From positions 15,479,001 through 15,543,000 of the forward strand of contig JAQISU010000210.1 in NCBI GenBank assembly GCA_029339505.1: 64,000 bases of DNA, given 5' to 3'. Numbering within the stretch: position 1 is the first letter of the stretch; each line of letters begins with the position of its first letter. Of this stretch, positions 12,759 to 25,499 are shown piece by piece. The position numbers were made by a program, and so were the translations under genes. Below the pieces are notes generated by a model that was given only the letters and a program-made list of their open reading frames with translations, was not told the DNA's origin and did no database searches. This DNA is from Unio delphinus. Lineage: Eukaryota > Mollusca > Bivalvia > Unionida > Unionidae.

Positions 12759-15700
12759 TCAGTTAAATCATCTTTTAAAATTCGCATGTAAAACCCAAAT
12801 TTCCTGACAGTTTAATTTATAAGAGTGTCATACATGGCTTATTCTTTATTATGAGCCTGCATCTTATTGAAGAGTCACAAAGTTTAGCATCTAAATGCTA
12901 AAAAAAAATCTAAATGAATTGCAATGAATAAATTTGGGTATCCTCATCCCACAAAAGAAAAGTCATGCACACAGTTATGGATGTATTAAATTTAATATGT
13001 GGTTTAGAGTTAAAATACAAATAAGTTATAATTATTGTAAGTTATAATGTTTATATTGCAGTCAGTGTTTACAGCTTACATATTTTGTCCACTATGTTAA
13101 AAGTAACAGTACTTCTAAATTTCAGAGGGTAGGTCATTCCGTGAAGACTATTCGTACTTAGAGTGTGGATAATACACAGAATTGAAAACAATCTAAACAT
13201 TATCTTGTATGAAAAGGAAAAAATTACATATGTTTGAGGAAAACTTACTTTGTTATTATTATTTATGCTTACATAGGAACAACTTTTTTGGGAAATTACA
13301 CAAATATGTGAAACTGATTTTCTTTTTAAGTTATCAAAGGTATATATTGGGTGAAAAATACCATCATATATATCAAACAAATACACTAAAGCCTAGTTCG
13401 GTAAGTACATCTTGAAATTATGTGCCTTGACATACTTTTTTTGTGCAGACAATAAGAAAAGCATAAACCGCCACTTCCAGGGAGCAATTACCAACAATGG
13501 CTAGGATACTTATTGAATAGATTGTCATTTCTTGTATGTGCTCTCTGGTTAGACGGACTCGCATGAATACATGGCCTACATTCCTATTTTAAGGGGATTT
13601 AGAGGAAGCAATATGAGTTACATACCTTCTCAGCTGCAGCCTTGGGTAATAATAATCAATCTCCTGAGCACAAAAGTCCAAACCAAGACTAAAATTTTCA
13701 GATAGTATAAAGTTAATTAGTTTTCTTTGATGTGGTTCAAATCACATTTCTTCACAAGTTTGCTATGTTATTGTTGTTCTTGTTACGGGTAATTTGTATT
13801 TAAAAGATTTTGTTTTTCATTGCCAGAATGGAAGGATAATTGCTATGGCATATTTATCAATAATATTTGTTTCTTTCTTTCTCCTGCATATTTTAAAATT
13901 TTTGGCCCCTTACGAGTATGCAAACTTTCCATCATTTGAAACAAAACTAGGTAAACATTTATGTAAGCATACAAACATGCAATTATACTCTTAATAGTAA
14001 AGTGACAGCAAATGAAACATATTACAAATTATTTCCTGCTTAAAGACGATTTCAAAAGCTTCAGAGGTTTTAAATCAATCAACATTTTTATGATTCAAGT
14101 AAAGAATGGTAATTTTCAGAACGTACTCGTAACATTTCATTTTGATGGATCACCTTTTCCTTTGTTTAAATCCATTGCTACAGTGCTCTCCGGAATTGAC
14201 TAATGTTTGCTCATGCAAGAATAATAACTCTGCAGTTGCTCTTTAGGTGAGGTAAATAATGTTATCAAACCGGCCTTTAAATTGCATTTATTTTGTATTA
14301 TATTACCACCAGGTTTGAAGTTATTGGTTTATTAAAAACAACATCATATACACTATCTTCAGGTTCATCCAACATGAAGAAATTTGTAGAGGATGTAGTA
14401 GTGCGAAAAAAATTTGTTGAGACTTGTGAAAAGCCCATTGAAGTCGAAGAACCTAAAAAGCTTAAAGGTAATGTGTCTTAAATAAATACCTTTCTAACTG
14501 TATATTTTTGCCTAGACATACAAAATTTTATGCTTATTAATGAAAAAGAAATACAGTGGCCCCCTCCTTCCCCATATATGCCACCCTCCATCACCAGCGG
14601 TCATGTCCTTTACAAGGCCAGTTTTTTCAACAGTTAAGATTCTGTGTACAAAAATACCCCTCTGATGTAGCCTGTGGTCATTAATTCTTCACTCACATGC
14701 AGCCAATAATTATTTCAATATGTCCAGAACCAATACTTCATTCATTAAGTAAGGTAATTAATCATATTACAGTAACTGATATCTGTTTTGTAATTTCAGG
14801 TTCTCAATAATTAAAGAAGTGTTTTCCATTATAATATGTACCAATAATGTTTATTATTATATAATTATATCAAATACATTTAATGGAAATTGGTTCAGCA
14901 ATATTGTGATAAAATATTTGCCTTTGCACAGCTATGTCGATTTTTGCTTTGATGATTATAGCTGGACATAATTTTCAAGATCACAACATGGTCAGCTTAG
15001 TCTATCTATAAATATTGTGGATTCATGCAAGAAGAGAAATTAACCTTGAACAAAACAGGGTACCTGAGAATGACCAAAACATGTTCATTTGAACATGTGA
15101 AAAAACAACAATAATTTTAAGAGAAAAGATTTGAAGTTATTTGACTCTTCAACAATCAGAAGACTTTGATAGTTTTTGTCGAAGTATTATGAACAATGTT
15201 GATGTTGGAAAGACTCGAATTAACTGTAATGTACCAGGTAAGATTATTAAGCAGTATTGAGTACAAGAGGGTAAATGGAAAGAGAATAACTCTAAATGCC
15301 AGCAAGATTTTCATGGCGTTTTGAATGGTTTTGCAATGTACATGCAAATAAATCTCCACTTGCACATCTTGCTTAAAAATTAAGTTGTTAATGTATGTTT
15401 TGTTGAAATAAGTCTGTTCTTAAGACAGGACGAACCTTTTAATACTTAATTTTACTGTGAAACAAAGATAATAAATACATTGAAGTTAGTTATAGCCATC
15501 TCACCTCTGCGTGGGTTCAAGTCTCCGATTTGGCCAATGTAGGTATGTAAGAAAGCTAGACAGTAGCTTCTCATAGGTCAGTGGGTTTTTTCTGGGTTCT
15601 TCCTCCACTATTTATACTGGACACCATGTATAACCTATCTTGTGCTGAAAAATGGTTTTAAACCCAACAATTAGTGATGGGAATCAGTCAGAAAATTATA

Positions 15701-18700
15701 ATCAATAATCAGTTCCCCTTAACCAACTGATCATCGATTATAATCGGTTACTAAGAGCATATATTAATTTGTGTTACACAGTTATATTTTTTATCAAGAG
15801 TTCAATATGTTTATAAATGTACAGGAATAATCTCTTTTAATGACATGTATACTTTAACCTGACAATAATATTACATTGTGTGTACTTTCGTTCAACAACT
15901 TTGTTAAATGAAAGCAACATTTTATGGATGATCAGTCATATGTAACTGAAATACTGCTACATTCTTTCGTTCATATGTGATGTGTCTATAATTTATAAAG
16001 TATAGATGGGCATGCTTTTCTTGTTTGTCATTGTTTATAAATACTACAAAATATGTTGCAATTTAACTGAAACAAATCAACAAAATTTCAGGTCAACTTT
16101 AGTGGCTGGGAGTTTTACTAACCTTTGTGCTTTGCATACACTTAAAAAGTAGTCTCCCTTTACACACAGTCGATTATGGAGTTTCACATTCGATTATCTT
16201 ATTGATTTGCTCAACCAACTGATGATCGATTATAATTGATAATCGGAACAACACTACCGACAACAACATGTGGTTTTCTTACTACATACACATATCACAA
16301 ATTACACGTATCACATATAGTCCCTTTCTGTAAAGGCAATCTCTCTTAAAGTCACTTTTCTTGTGCCGGTTGGGTGACTATATAAGAGGGACAACTGTAC
16401 AAAACTTATAGTCAGATATCATTTAATTTCTCAAATTGACTGATCCCAACAGAATTTTTCAAATTATCTTTTGAAGTTGATTCATGTATGAAAACCTGTT
16501 TAACCTGGCGTGTATTCCATAATTCTAAACGTGAAAATTTATCATATTAATCTTAGCATTAATGGTTCTTTTACCTGCATTTTGATGGAACAGTAATCTA
16601 TTTGTTAAAAGGATGTTTCATAGTCTCTATACATGTTTTTTTGTATTAAAACTGATTTAACTTTTAAAGTACAGCATTAAAATCTTTGAAATTTTTTACA
16701 ATGCCAATTGCATTTAAAATATAGTTATTAAGAGAAAATAACTTATCACTCTTCACTGAGTGTAAGGTGAATTGATTTTAAATAATTAGGTCACTTTCAA
16801 GTCCACATAAGATTGAAATTTAGACCAGTTAAAGGATTTTTGTACCACTAAAGACAAGCATTATATATATTTTGGAACTCTCATTTTTCTTGTTTTAATT
16901 TTCATTAGTGTTTCATCCTCGTGAGCCAGACACATACACAATGGATGATCTCCGTATCCTTGCAAGCTGTCTGGTGAGAGAAGAAGGTACGTTGTAGAAT
17001 GAAATTTTTAAGTAATCCATAAGTTGCTTGATATAAATTTTTGGAATGTTTCATCGATTTTATTCAGGTGCATTTGTCAGTGGTCCATGGCATTGTATTT
17101 TGTTAGATATCTTCTAATCGTAAACATGTTCTAATGGCACATTATATCACTTTACATCACATGCTAATTGGCATGTAGTGGGAATTAATAAAACGGGAAA
17201 ATAAATAATGCTTAATAATTATTGATAATGAGCAACATTTGTGTAATCAGATATTGCTACTTTATTGAATTTTGTTTTGATAAAGCTTCAGCCTGTATAT
17301 GGTGGTGTTTCTAAAACTTGTTGTGCATACAGACACACCTACACACACACATAGTTGAAGGCAAGGTGTAACCACTGCTTGGTTAAGAAACACCTGGCGG
17401 CCACCAACGGAAGACAAGGTGAAACCACAGTATGGTTAACAGTGACATGTCCATTGACCACAGAAGACACCTGACTTTTGACTATGACATTTCTATAGGC
17501 AATTTGCATGGTGGATTCCATACTACAAATATACTGCCCCTACACCCCCACCCCGCTATCAACTGAGCAATACCCATAGTTGTACTTATTATTGTTCCTG
17601 TCTTGGGTGTTTTAGCCATTTTTCATGATATATGTTGTACTTGTCATAACAAACCAAATTAACCATATTGAAAGAAAAGAGACCATTCTCCCAATTTTCT
17701 TTAACACGTTGATTCGAAAAATGATGGCCAAAAATATTCATTGACACACATGTCATAGCAAGAAAGACAACAGTTATATACATAATTACGAAATAAAGCA
17801 AATGATATGTCCTTTTGGGTTCCAGAATATCTGCTGCTACAGTTTGAGCATTATCATTTTATGTTTCATGAGCCATCTCTCAAACCATTACAAATGATTC
17901 TTTTATTGTAGTAAAGACTGTTATAGATCTTCACTCAGCAACAGTATTTAGCACCATTTATTTAAAATCTTTTATTATTATTATTTATCAGAGAAATCAT
18001 GTAATTTTCTGAACAGCTATTATTTTCTTTCAATACTAGTTTCTTTCAAGCATGGAGTCAATCGAGATTTTTGGGGGAATTCCATTTATAGGCCAGAATG
18101 GTGGCCGGATAATGTGAAATTTCAGTCCCCTCATGAGAGACGAAAAGGTATATGTATTTAATATGCAGCAATTGTTTGGTATGTTTTCTAGTGCATGAAT
18201 GTAAGTGCAGACAGGCTACCACCTTTTATTCTCAGTTTCATTATAGTCTAGAGTATTTGACTGCCTATTTGCTGTTACTAGTTATCACTCAAAGGGCTAT
18301 ATCTCTGATTTCAATTAAACTTTGTAAGATGATACTAATATTTTTTAAGTTCAATAATCAGTGAAATATATGATTTATATTATGTGATTTTACATCACAT
18401 TGTCTTAATAGGTTAACATAGATGAGTTCACAATTTCGATCTGATTTTGACCCATAAATGTGTCTGTATGTATGGCTGTGATGATATGTGGATTTTTTAT
18501 GTTGACCAACAGTGTAAGGTTCAAATCTTTGTAGAGTACCAAGTTCAAAATGTTCTAATCTGTCTGATAATATTATGTATTCATTTCATAAAGCATCTAC
18601 TTGTATTATCCTGCATTGCTCCGTTAAATCCAATGATAACAATTTCAGTTCTATTTGGTATCGAGAGAGAGGGAGAGAGAGAGAAAGATAGACAGAGAGT

Positions 18701-21312
18701 CAAGCCTTACTACAGCAAACATTGACCATTGAATGCAGGTTTTGCTGTATATATAAAAAACTTTAGGTGCATGACAAATGCATGCACAATAAGCTGAATA
18801 GCATTTGCATTATTATTATTATTAGTAGTAGTAGTAATAGTATCATTATTATTTGTATGCATTATTATTAACATTAATAGTTTCCTATCAAAATACCATT
18901 ATTTGGTGTAGCTATTTAGCAAAACTAACAAAATAATAACAGAAAAGGTTCAACACAAGATTACTGTATGCTCACTCCAATCCCTAATGTGTTTTACATC
19001 ATCACTGATTCTCCTATCACATCAGTCGAAGTTTTGATAAATTATTAGTAATTCCTTTAACTTCCATCCAAAGCATAACATGTGATTGTGAAATATGAGA
19101 CTTTTTATTAGGCCAGCTGCTGTAAGTAAGCATGAAAATATGTGTTAACATTTCAAACAGTTGATGGCTGAAACAGTTGCTCAAATTCACTAAGATCAAG
19201 ACAGTTGGCTTAAATGAGAGACCTTTGATGATTAGACTTGTAACACTTTGTTTGACATATTTAATTGGCATACATGTCTGTAGTTTATTCATCCCAATGT
19301 TTATGTGTAATTATGTCTTTTATTTCAGCCTTTCATGACAGTCAGTTATATTGTATTGCATGCGTGCATGGTTTGCTGAGTTTTGTTCAGATAAGTATCT
19401 TATTTCATATTACATTGTAATTGTGTGTATAAACCAAATAATTTAGAACCAAAAGAAGCTGTGTGAGAAGGAAGGTTGCCATATTTGTGTGACATGGTCC
19501 AAACTTGAAGATTTGTATGTTTTCTTCTTGGCCAATGGCATATATTGTTGTAGTTCACCCAAAATGATATCACATACTTTACCTGAACTCCTAGTACTTC
19601 TTGTACTGCATCTTTATGTTGGTATGACTATCCACTCTGATTAGCAATAACAAGATTTTCAGTACAGCTGGACTACTTATGGATCAGCTTATGCATGGGT
19701 TGTGCACTTTTCCTATTCTTTTTCAGGTGGTAGGCCCATATGAAAATATGCTGTATGTTTTTACCATTGTTTGTGCATTTTGTTGTGAAGAAAACTTAAA
19801 ATGATTTAGTGTATCTTTGTTATTATACCATACTTATATGATACATCAATATGAAAATATATATGATACAGTCAATGTTACTATGTTACAATGTTACTGC
19901 CACAAAACAGACATCACAGTGATATGACTGAAAAATTGTTGAATCAACTTTAAAAATACAAATTACACGCAAGTATACACGCACATTTTATTGGCTTACA
20001 GATGTTCACATCATTGATGTTCATAATTCAGTGTTCTTAATTCATGGAATTCATAGTAACCCAATTTTCTGCAAAATTATCAGGTATACTTGTAATAGGT
20101 TGTGTATGATTTAGCTTCATCTTATTATATATCTTGGTATCTAATTTGTGATTCAATTTGTTTTCAGTTGTGGGATATATAATTTTGTTTCTAATTAAAA
20201 TGACATTTCTGTTTTCCAAATTTTTTTTTTTTAAAACTTAAAAACTGTTATTCTTACATTTTAACCAATCAACTTAGCTTTCTCCTGAAATAATTTTGAC
20301 AAATGCAGATATACATTTGCTAACATAAAATGTATTACCTATTTGAATCAAATATGTTTTAGTAAAGTAAATGTGGTATTTTGATCTTTTTATATTTAGG
20401 ATGCAGTTTAAGTCATGCAGATCTTGGGAAGATTATCGATGCCTATAGAGGGTATAGGCATTTAATCAATACCAATGACCACCAGCAGCAGCAAAATGAT
20501 GCCTTGAAAAAGTTGACCCCCCCAAAAAAAAGGCATAATTGTGTCCAATCACGACCCAGGGCAATGGACATACAGGAATTTTTACAAGTTTGTAATGTAT
20601 AATTGCAATTCAAAATAAGAACATTACTATAGAGCATTATAAGACAGTTATAATGAGCAATTTAATATTTGCCCCCCCCCCCCCCCGTACTTCATACACC
20701 TGTTGCGATCTTCCTCAAAATTGAAAATCATCAAGGATATAACATTTCATTATGAATTTAGCGTTTCTAACTGGATTATCACACAGGACTCTTTATTACT
20801 GTCATCTTGTTCAATTTACTTTTACGCTTCATGGAAAAGTAAATTTTCAATGAAGGGATGAGGTTTAGTAGACGTACATAAAAAGATACAAACGCTGTCG
20901 TTTACATGCAATATTTGTAATGAATTCTTTTATATTTCTCAAACAAAAGTAAACAAAATAAAAAGGGACAAGCATTCATAAGATTGCAGTAAATAAGTCA
21001 GGAAAATTTTCTGAATTATTTGGAGTTTATTGAAGACAATGAACTAAATCGTTCCAGTCATCAGAAATAATACAGAGTTGCCCATGCAAATATTGCACCA
21101 GTATTACTGAAGAATTCCCATTTGGTTTGAAACACAAACAGGATCGCAAGTCTTGAATACTTCTTGTTGAAAACCAGGTTAGGTGAATGAAATAACTGAT
21201 TTTTGTTCATTTTGGATTTTATCCTTGTAATTCATTTGACAATTTTTAGTATGTGTCAAGTGGATAATCTCATATGATTAAGCTAAAACAAATGAAGAAA
21301 GGAAGTTTTATA

Positions 21313-21393
<81 letters not shown>

Positions 21394-24300
21394 TGGAACC
21401 TATCTTGAAAGACCACCCCTTTTGCCAAAACATAATGGTCTCTCATGACAGGTGGTCTCCCATAACAGGTCATAACACTATATAATCAATAAATCTGTAC
21501 ATGGATAAAGTGGTCTCTCAAGACAGGTGCTCTCAGCAGTGGTCTCTCAAGACAGGTTTTACTGTATTAACATACAAGACATTTTCTTCACCTATTTTAC
21601 AAATTTGTTTCAGATTTTTTTATTTCACATTTTCTTATAGAAGCCATGCTTTGATTAATGTATTATTTGTACTTTTTATGAAAAGTATGGCGCCAGAAAA
21701 TAATGGACAGTAATGCTGTTCAATCTCATTTCATGCCAATACAAAATATTAAGATATTGTAACTGTTTGATACTCACATACAGTTATTGACTTATTGTTA
21801 AATGCAAAAATGATAATTTTTCAGTTAAATAGGTTCAGGTTATATTTTCTATTTTTTTTTTATATTAAAGATCTCATTTTTATTCTCAGCATAAGAACTA
21901 TGCAGAAGTAGGAAGGATGTTGTCATCAGCCACATGGGACGTGTTTCTTAATTTGGCCCAGGTGATTGCCTCAATGCTACCAAAGGCTACCGAAAGGTTG
22001 AGGAGTAGCTTGGAACATGATAAATGTGTGTAAGTTATTTATTTATAGTATTATTTTATAGAAAGTAATATTTCTTGCTAAAGGTTACCATTACTTGTTA
22101 CATCTGTTCCCGTGAAACATGCATGAGATGCAAGGCAGAGGCATATCTAGAGTGTCTGGAGTCTGGGGACAAGATTCATTTTACCCCCCACTCCCTCAAC
22201 TCTGAAACCCATTATTTTCATCAATAAAATCACCATCACCCAATGTAATGCCAATGGCTATTTAAGAGAATAAATGACTTTTTAAGAATGTTATAAAAAG
22301 ACATCTTTAAAATTGTGTAATATGTTTATTGTAATTTAACATGTTTGGCAGTAAAGCTAAGAAGATAGTGTTTTTAATGTTCAGTTTGGTTGCTGAATTA
22401 TAAAGCAAAGCTCTTTTTTAGTGCACAAAAATCTTTTACTGGCTATAGGTTTAAGACTTCAAGGTTTCTTCTCTTACAAGTGCATTATGGTCCAGAGAGA
22501 ATTATTTGAACTAATAGCTGCTAAAGATATCATATCTGTGCTTCATTATTAAGACCTTTGAGGGATTGAGTAAAAGTATAATTTATTCCCAGATGTATAA
22601 ATGTTTAGACAGATATCAAGCAGATGAAGTTCCTCTCACCATGGTTGCAATGACCATATCATGGAAGTTAATTAGGTAACACTGTCTGATAATTTCTCTT
22701 TGTATGAAAAGCCACATTCAATTTGTGGTGCTTGACTTTGTCAAAAGTTAAACAGTTTGCATGCTTGCAATAGTTTTCCTATTTATACTGTTTTCGTTTA
22801 TTTCAGAAATGTCCATATTCCAGGATTCAGTCCAGGATACAGTCTGACACAGGGAGATTGTTTATTTTCTTCCTTGTCTTACCTGTGGACTGGCAATGTG
22901 AACCAGATGGTTCACGAGTTCAGAATAGGGGCTGCAGCACATGCAGCATTACATCTTGAACATCATTTAAGAAAGGTTTGAGCAATTATGCTGATGATTT
23001 GATTTGATATTTGTTTACGTTTTTTTAGTAAATGTGATCCAAAGGTATTAGGATCCAACAAGTACTGTCAAAGAAACATTTTTTACTCCAAAATTTTGAA
23101 TCCCTGATGACATTGGCATCAGAAAATATGATCTGCCTGTTGTACATGAAGTGTGTGTGCATCAGTAACACAAAACGAACTGTTACAATTGTGTAACAAA
23201 ACGATGATCTTTTTTTTGCTACAATGATTTGGCAACTCGGGGAAAGAAAATTGATTTCATTGAGGCAATCAACCACAGGTGAAATACTAATTGTTTAATG
23301 TTAACCTTGTTCAACTTTTAAGCACTCGTGACATTAAAATTTAAATTTACAGAGTTTATGATAAATTTAATCCATTTTATGTGCTGCCTTATTACTTTCT
23401 ATATCTGTTGCACATTGCATTCATTAATTTTAGTGAAGGAAACATGTTCTTCATGCAATTTGTTATCACATTGATCAGTTAATATAATTAAAAATTTATG
23501 TACATTTTTGCCATTAGATACATATGTACTAATGTATTTTGTCTTTCTTTCCTTATTTCTTAGCTCATCTCTGAAGGTTTCTCATCAGTTGATGATGTGA
23601 GGATGCTGCTTGAGAGCTTCTGCCCAGAAGAAGTACGTCAGAAATCTCCAGATACTGACAATTCAGAAGAACTCCTAAAATATATATTGCACGAAGAGGC
23701 CAGATTAACAGCAAAACCCAATTGTTATTCAGGTGTGTGATGGCTGGAGATTTATGTTGGGTTGTGTTAATTACTAGTGTTTGATGTAGATAGGAAGAAG
23801 TGTCTTTACTTCTACAATTTTCCAGAGAGTTGTACAAAAATTTTCAAAATACAACAATTTTTTTTATATTTCTGTCTTATTGTTGCTGTAACTTGTGAAA
23901 TATGAATTACTAATTTTGACTTTTACGGTTGTTACAAAAGTGGCTGATCTTTTCCCTTTTCTGTGTTTCCATGTTGTCAGTTTATGGCTCTGTGTGCCTT
24001 TTATTGGTTTTATTTTACATATTTTGATTATGATTAATTGTGTCACTTTTTTAATTTTATTGATTTCAGTTTCTTTCATTATCAATTCATTTTTTAATAG
24101 AATCCCTAAAGTATATTAACTTCAAAATGCAACATACATTTATGCAATTTTACCATCTTTACACTCTGGTTCAAACAGTACAACACTTTTCCTATGGGTA
24201 AAGATATATATATTTATATGGTATAACATGTTTCATTTCGATGGTTTTCACTCTTTTTTTTTGTAAATTAATCTGTAGTGTCACAAACGAAATAATTAAA

Positions 24301-25365
24301 TAGACAATATTCAAATGTGTTTTCATTAAGTCGTTTTACATGTCAAATAAATTTATCATATATCAGTTGCTAATTATGTTGAAATTAATATTCATTTACT
24401 TGCTTTTGACATGCAAGATAACCAGTTGCCTGGTATGAACTAAACTGATTGAATATCATATACAATCATGCATTAACCATGCAATCAAAAGAGCATGTTT
24501 AATTATCGTTGTATAATCTTTACTATGTATGCATGCATGCATCTATTTGCATCAAATACTAATAATGTAACAAACCAGTTTCCAGTTATATCATATTGAT
24601 ATTCTTTTCATAGGGCCCATTCAGGTGCGTTTTCTGGCAGGCTACCTGGATCAGAGTATCCAAATGCACTCAATTAACTTACTTAAAGGGTACAATGAGT
24701 GCATTCACCCTTGTACTTGCCAAACAATTACTAAAGATCCAATTCATATCTTGTGGATCAATAAAGCTGGGGATGAGGTGGGGCATGTTGTTCCCTTGAT
24801 TCCTATCCAGGTATATCTTTTGTTTATCTGTTTTGCTTTCTGCTAATGCTTTCAGTTGTAGGTCTATATTTTTTAAAATAACATTTTCCTTTTGTTGATG
24901 TATTCCTTTATGTGAGCATTACTGTCTTTCATTGCAAATGCCTCATACTTATATTATTGAGTCATAACAATGTATGCTACGTTTGTTTAGACCTGCTCAT
25001 CATGAAACCAGCTGTATGCTAATTTCAATTCTATATTATTCTCTTTTATGATTACTTGATTTCCAAGTGACATGGTGTTATGTACAATTGTCATGGATAT
25101 GTTCTATATCATTATAAATGTCTGTACAAAATTGTCCTTTTTTTCTTCAAACCACTGATAACTATCAGTCATATTCTACACCTTCTGTCCAATAATGTCA
25201 GTATGAATGAATATTTATACTTGCATATTTTATATTGTTATGGTAAATAACAGATTGACCTGAGAATAGCAGGGAGAACGACATAACACAGTTTAATGTA
25301 CTTTTCTTTAGTTTACTACAGGCTATAACTTTTATCAAATTTTTATATTTCAGGATAAGCCTTAA
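9672..25365 (+). CDS. OTU-like cysteine-protease-domain protein (vertnin-like), complete, 11 coding exons
   Basis: Exons: 9672-9716, 12511-12613, 14363-14467, 16909-16986, 18040-18147, 20400-20587, 21890-22029, 22807-22975, 23564-23732, 24614-24810, 25354-25365. All introns are GT-AG, every junction phase agrees, and the coding total is 1314 nt (437 residues plus stop). The N-terminus starts METRNARFWRALEKK. A conserved-looking RPEWWPDNVKFQSPHERRK stretch lies in exon 5. Exons 7-10 hold an OTU-type fold: QGDCLFSSLSYLW contains the candidate nucleophile Cys274, and DEVGHVVPL contains the candidate catalytic His426. Established: GDCLF-type loops with a late GH mark OTU deubiquitinases, and vertnin proteins carry an OTU-like domain that is often thought to be inactive. 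Here both residues are present, so activity is possible. The partner is unknown. The last exon adds only DKP-stop. A spliceable extra exon at 13449 would truncate the protein. Vertnin kinship is inferred from memory of the fold and was not searched. Confidence 0.8.
10034..11213. repeat. Widely spaced inverted repeat (possible transposon ends) in intron 1
   Basis: GCGGAGGTGAAAACAATCGC at 10034-10053 is matched 18/20 in reverse complement at 11194-11213. Both arms sit in GC-richer islands with CGCCAT and TGACGTCA-like words. This could be the ends of a DNA transposon of about 1.2 kb, but no target duplication was found, and the open frames inside have no recognisable domain. Confidence 0.3.
10372..10402. 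repeat. (GATA)n microsatellite
   Basis: Seven to eight GATA units. Confidence 0.9.
11390..11660 (+). repeat. Dispersed repeat, second copy at 34.5-34.76 kb
   Basis: Shared landmarks in the same order are TTCAACGCTGATTATTTC, GTGTTCACTTCATTTGGAT-like and GGTGTGATCCAGTACAATCC. Each has a diverged match at 34.51-34.75 kb in the same orientation. Family unknown. Confidence 0.5.
11917..12030. repeat. Inverted arms flanking a SINE core
   Basis: AGACCAGCTAGTTGGTCTA at 11932-11950, preceded by an A-run and AGCTCAG, is mirrored by TAGACCAGTTAGTTGGTCTC.. AAGC plus a T-run at 11998-12030. The SINE core lies in the loop. The arm sequence resembles the 78-bp palindrome at 35363-35440. Confidence 0.5.
12077..12285. 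mobile_element. CACTA-like MITE nested in a SINE
   Basis: A 209-bp insert begins CACTATATGGTACGT and ends with its reverse complement. Imperfect homology continues inward for roughly 60 bp per arm (ACGATCGGA, GCTATTAATTA). CACTA termini are typical of EnSpm/CACTA elements, which make 2-3 bp duplications. The flanks here are TAA and TCA, so the duplication is not certain. The flanking SINE sequence resumes with AATGTGACTTGG. Confidence 0.55.
12665..12754. repeat. (TA)n microsatellite
   Basis: About 45 TA units, in intron 2 of the OTU gene. Confidence 0.95.
15493..15663 (+). mobile_element. tRNA-derived SINE, family B
   Basis: B-box-like GTGGGTTCAAGTCTCCG, then the family body AGCTAGACAGTAGCTTCTCA and the end GCTGAAAAATGGTTTTAAAC. 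It is immediately followed by a hAT-like element whose left target duplication is made of this SINE's tail. Confidence 0.6.
15672..16256. mobile_element. hAT-like non-autonomous element (family X)
   Basis: Ends are TAGTGATGGGAATCAGTC and the complement of TAGTGTTGTTCCGATTATC. Flanks CCAACAAT (15664-15671) and CCGACAAC (16257-16264) agree at 6 of 8 positions, fitting an old 8-bp hAT-type duplication. Subterminal ATCGATTATAATYG words are present at both ends. The interior shares TTTAGTGGCTGGGAGTTTTA and GTGCTTTGCATACAC with the copy at 42214-42562, in the opposite orientation. No transposase remains. Confidence 0.65.
16318..16400. mobile_element. Possible Tc/mariner-like terminal fragment
   Basis: The minus strand reads TACAGTTGTCCCTCTTATAT and continues with GTCACCC. 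This has the look of TACAGT-type ends seen in Tc1/mariner-related MITEs. Only one end was found. Confidence 0.25.
21325..21391. repeat. (TA)n microsatellite
   Basis: About 33 TA units after a short (TG)n, in intron 6 of the OTU gene. Confidence 0.95.
21392..21566. mobile_element. Tc/mariner-like MITE fragment
   Basis: The right end reads TCTCAAGACAGGTTTTACTG then TA, which is TACAGTAAAACCTGTCTTGA on the minus strand. Inner copies of GGTCTCTCAAGACAGG repeat twice more, and GAAAGACCAC lies at the left. TA as target site and CAGT-type ends fit Tc1/mariner/pogo MITEs. The left terminus runs into the TA microsatellite and is lost. Confidence 0.45.
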
Positions 25366-25499
25366 CTAAAAGAGAAACAAAAATGGTATTAGATGTATTG
25401 AAATTGGAATGAAATTAATCCAATGAATTTTGCTCATCTTTCATTTATACACATTAAAATGATCTTGAAATGTATTCACACAATTGTATAATCCCTGAC

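Noticed and set aside
23864..24119. Overlapping frames on both strands
   Set aside because: AT-rich intron sequence of the OTU gene with low-complexity products.
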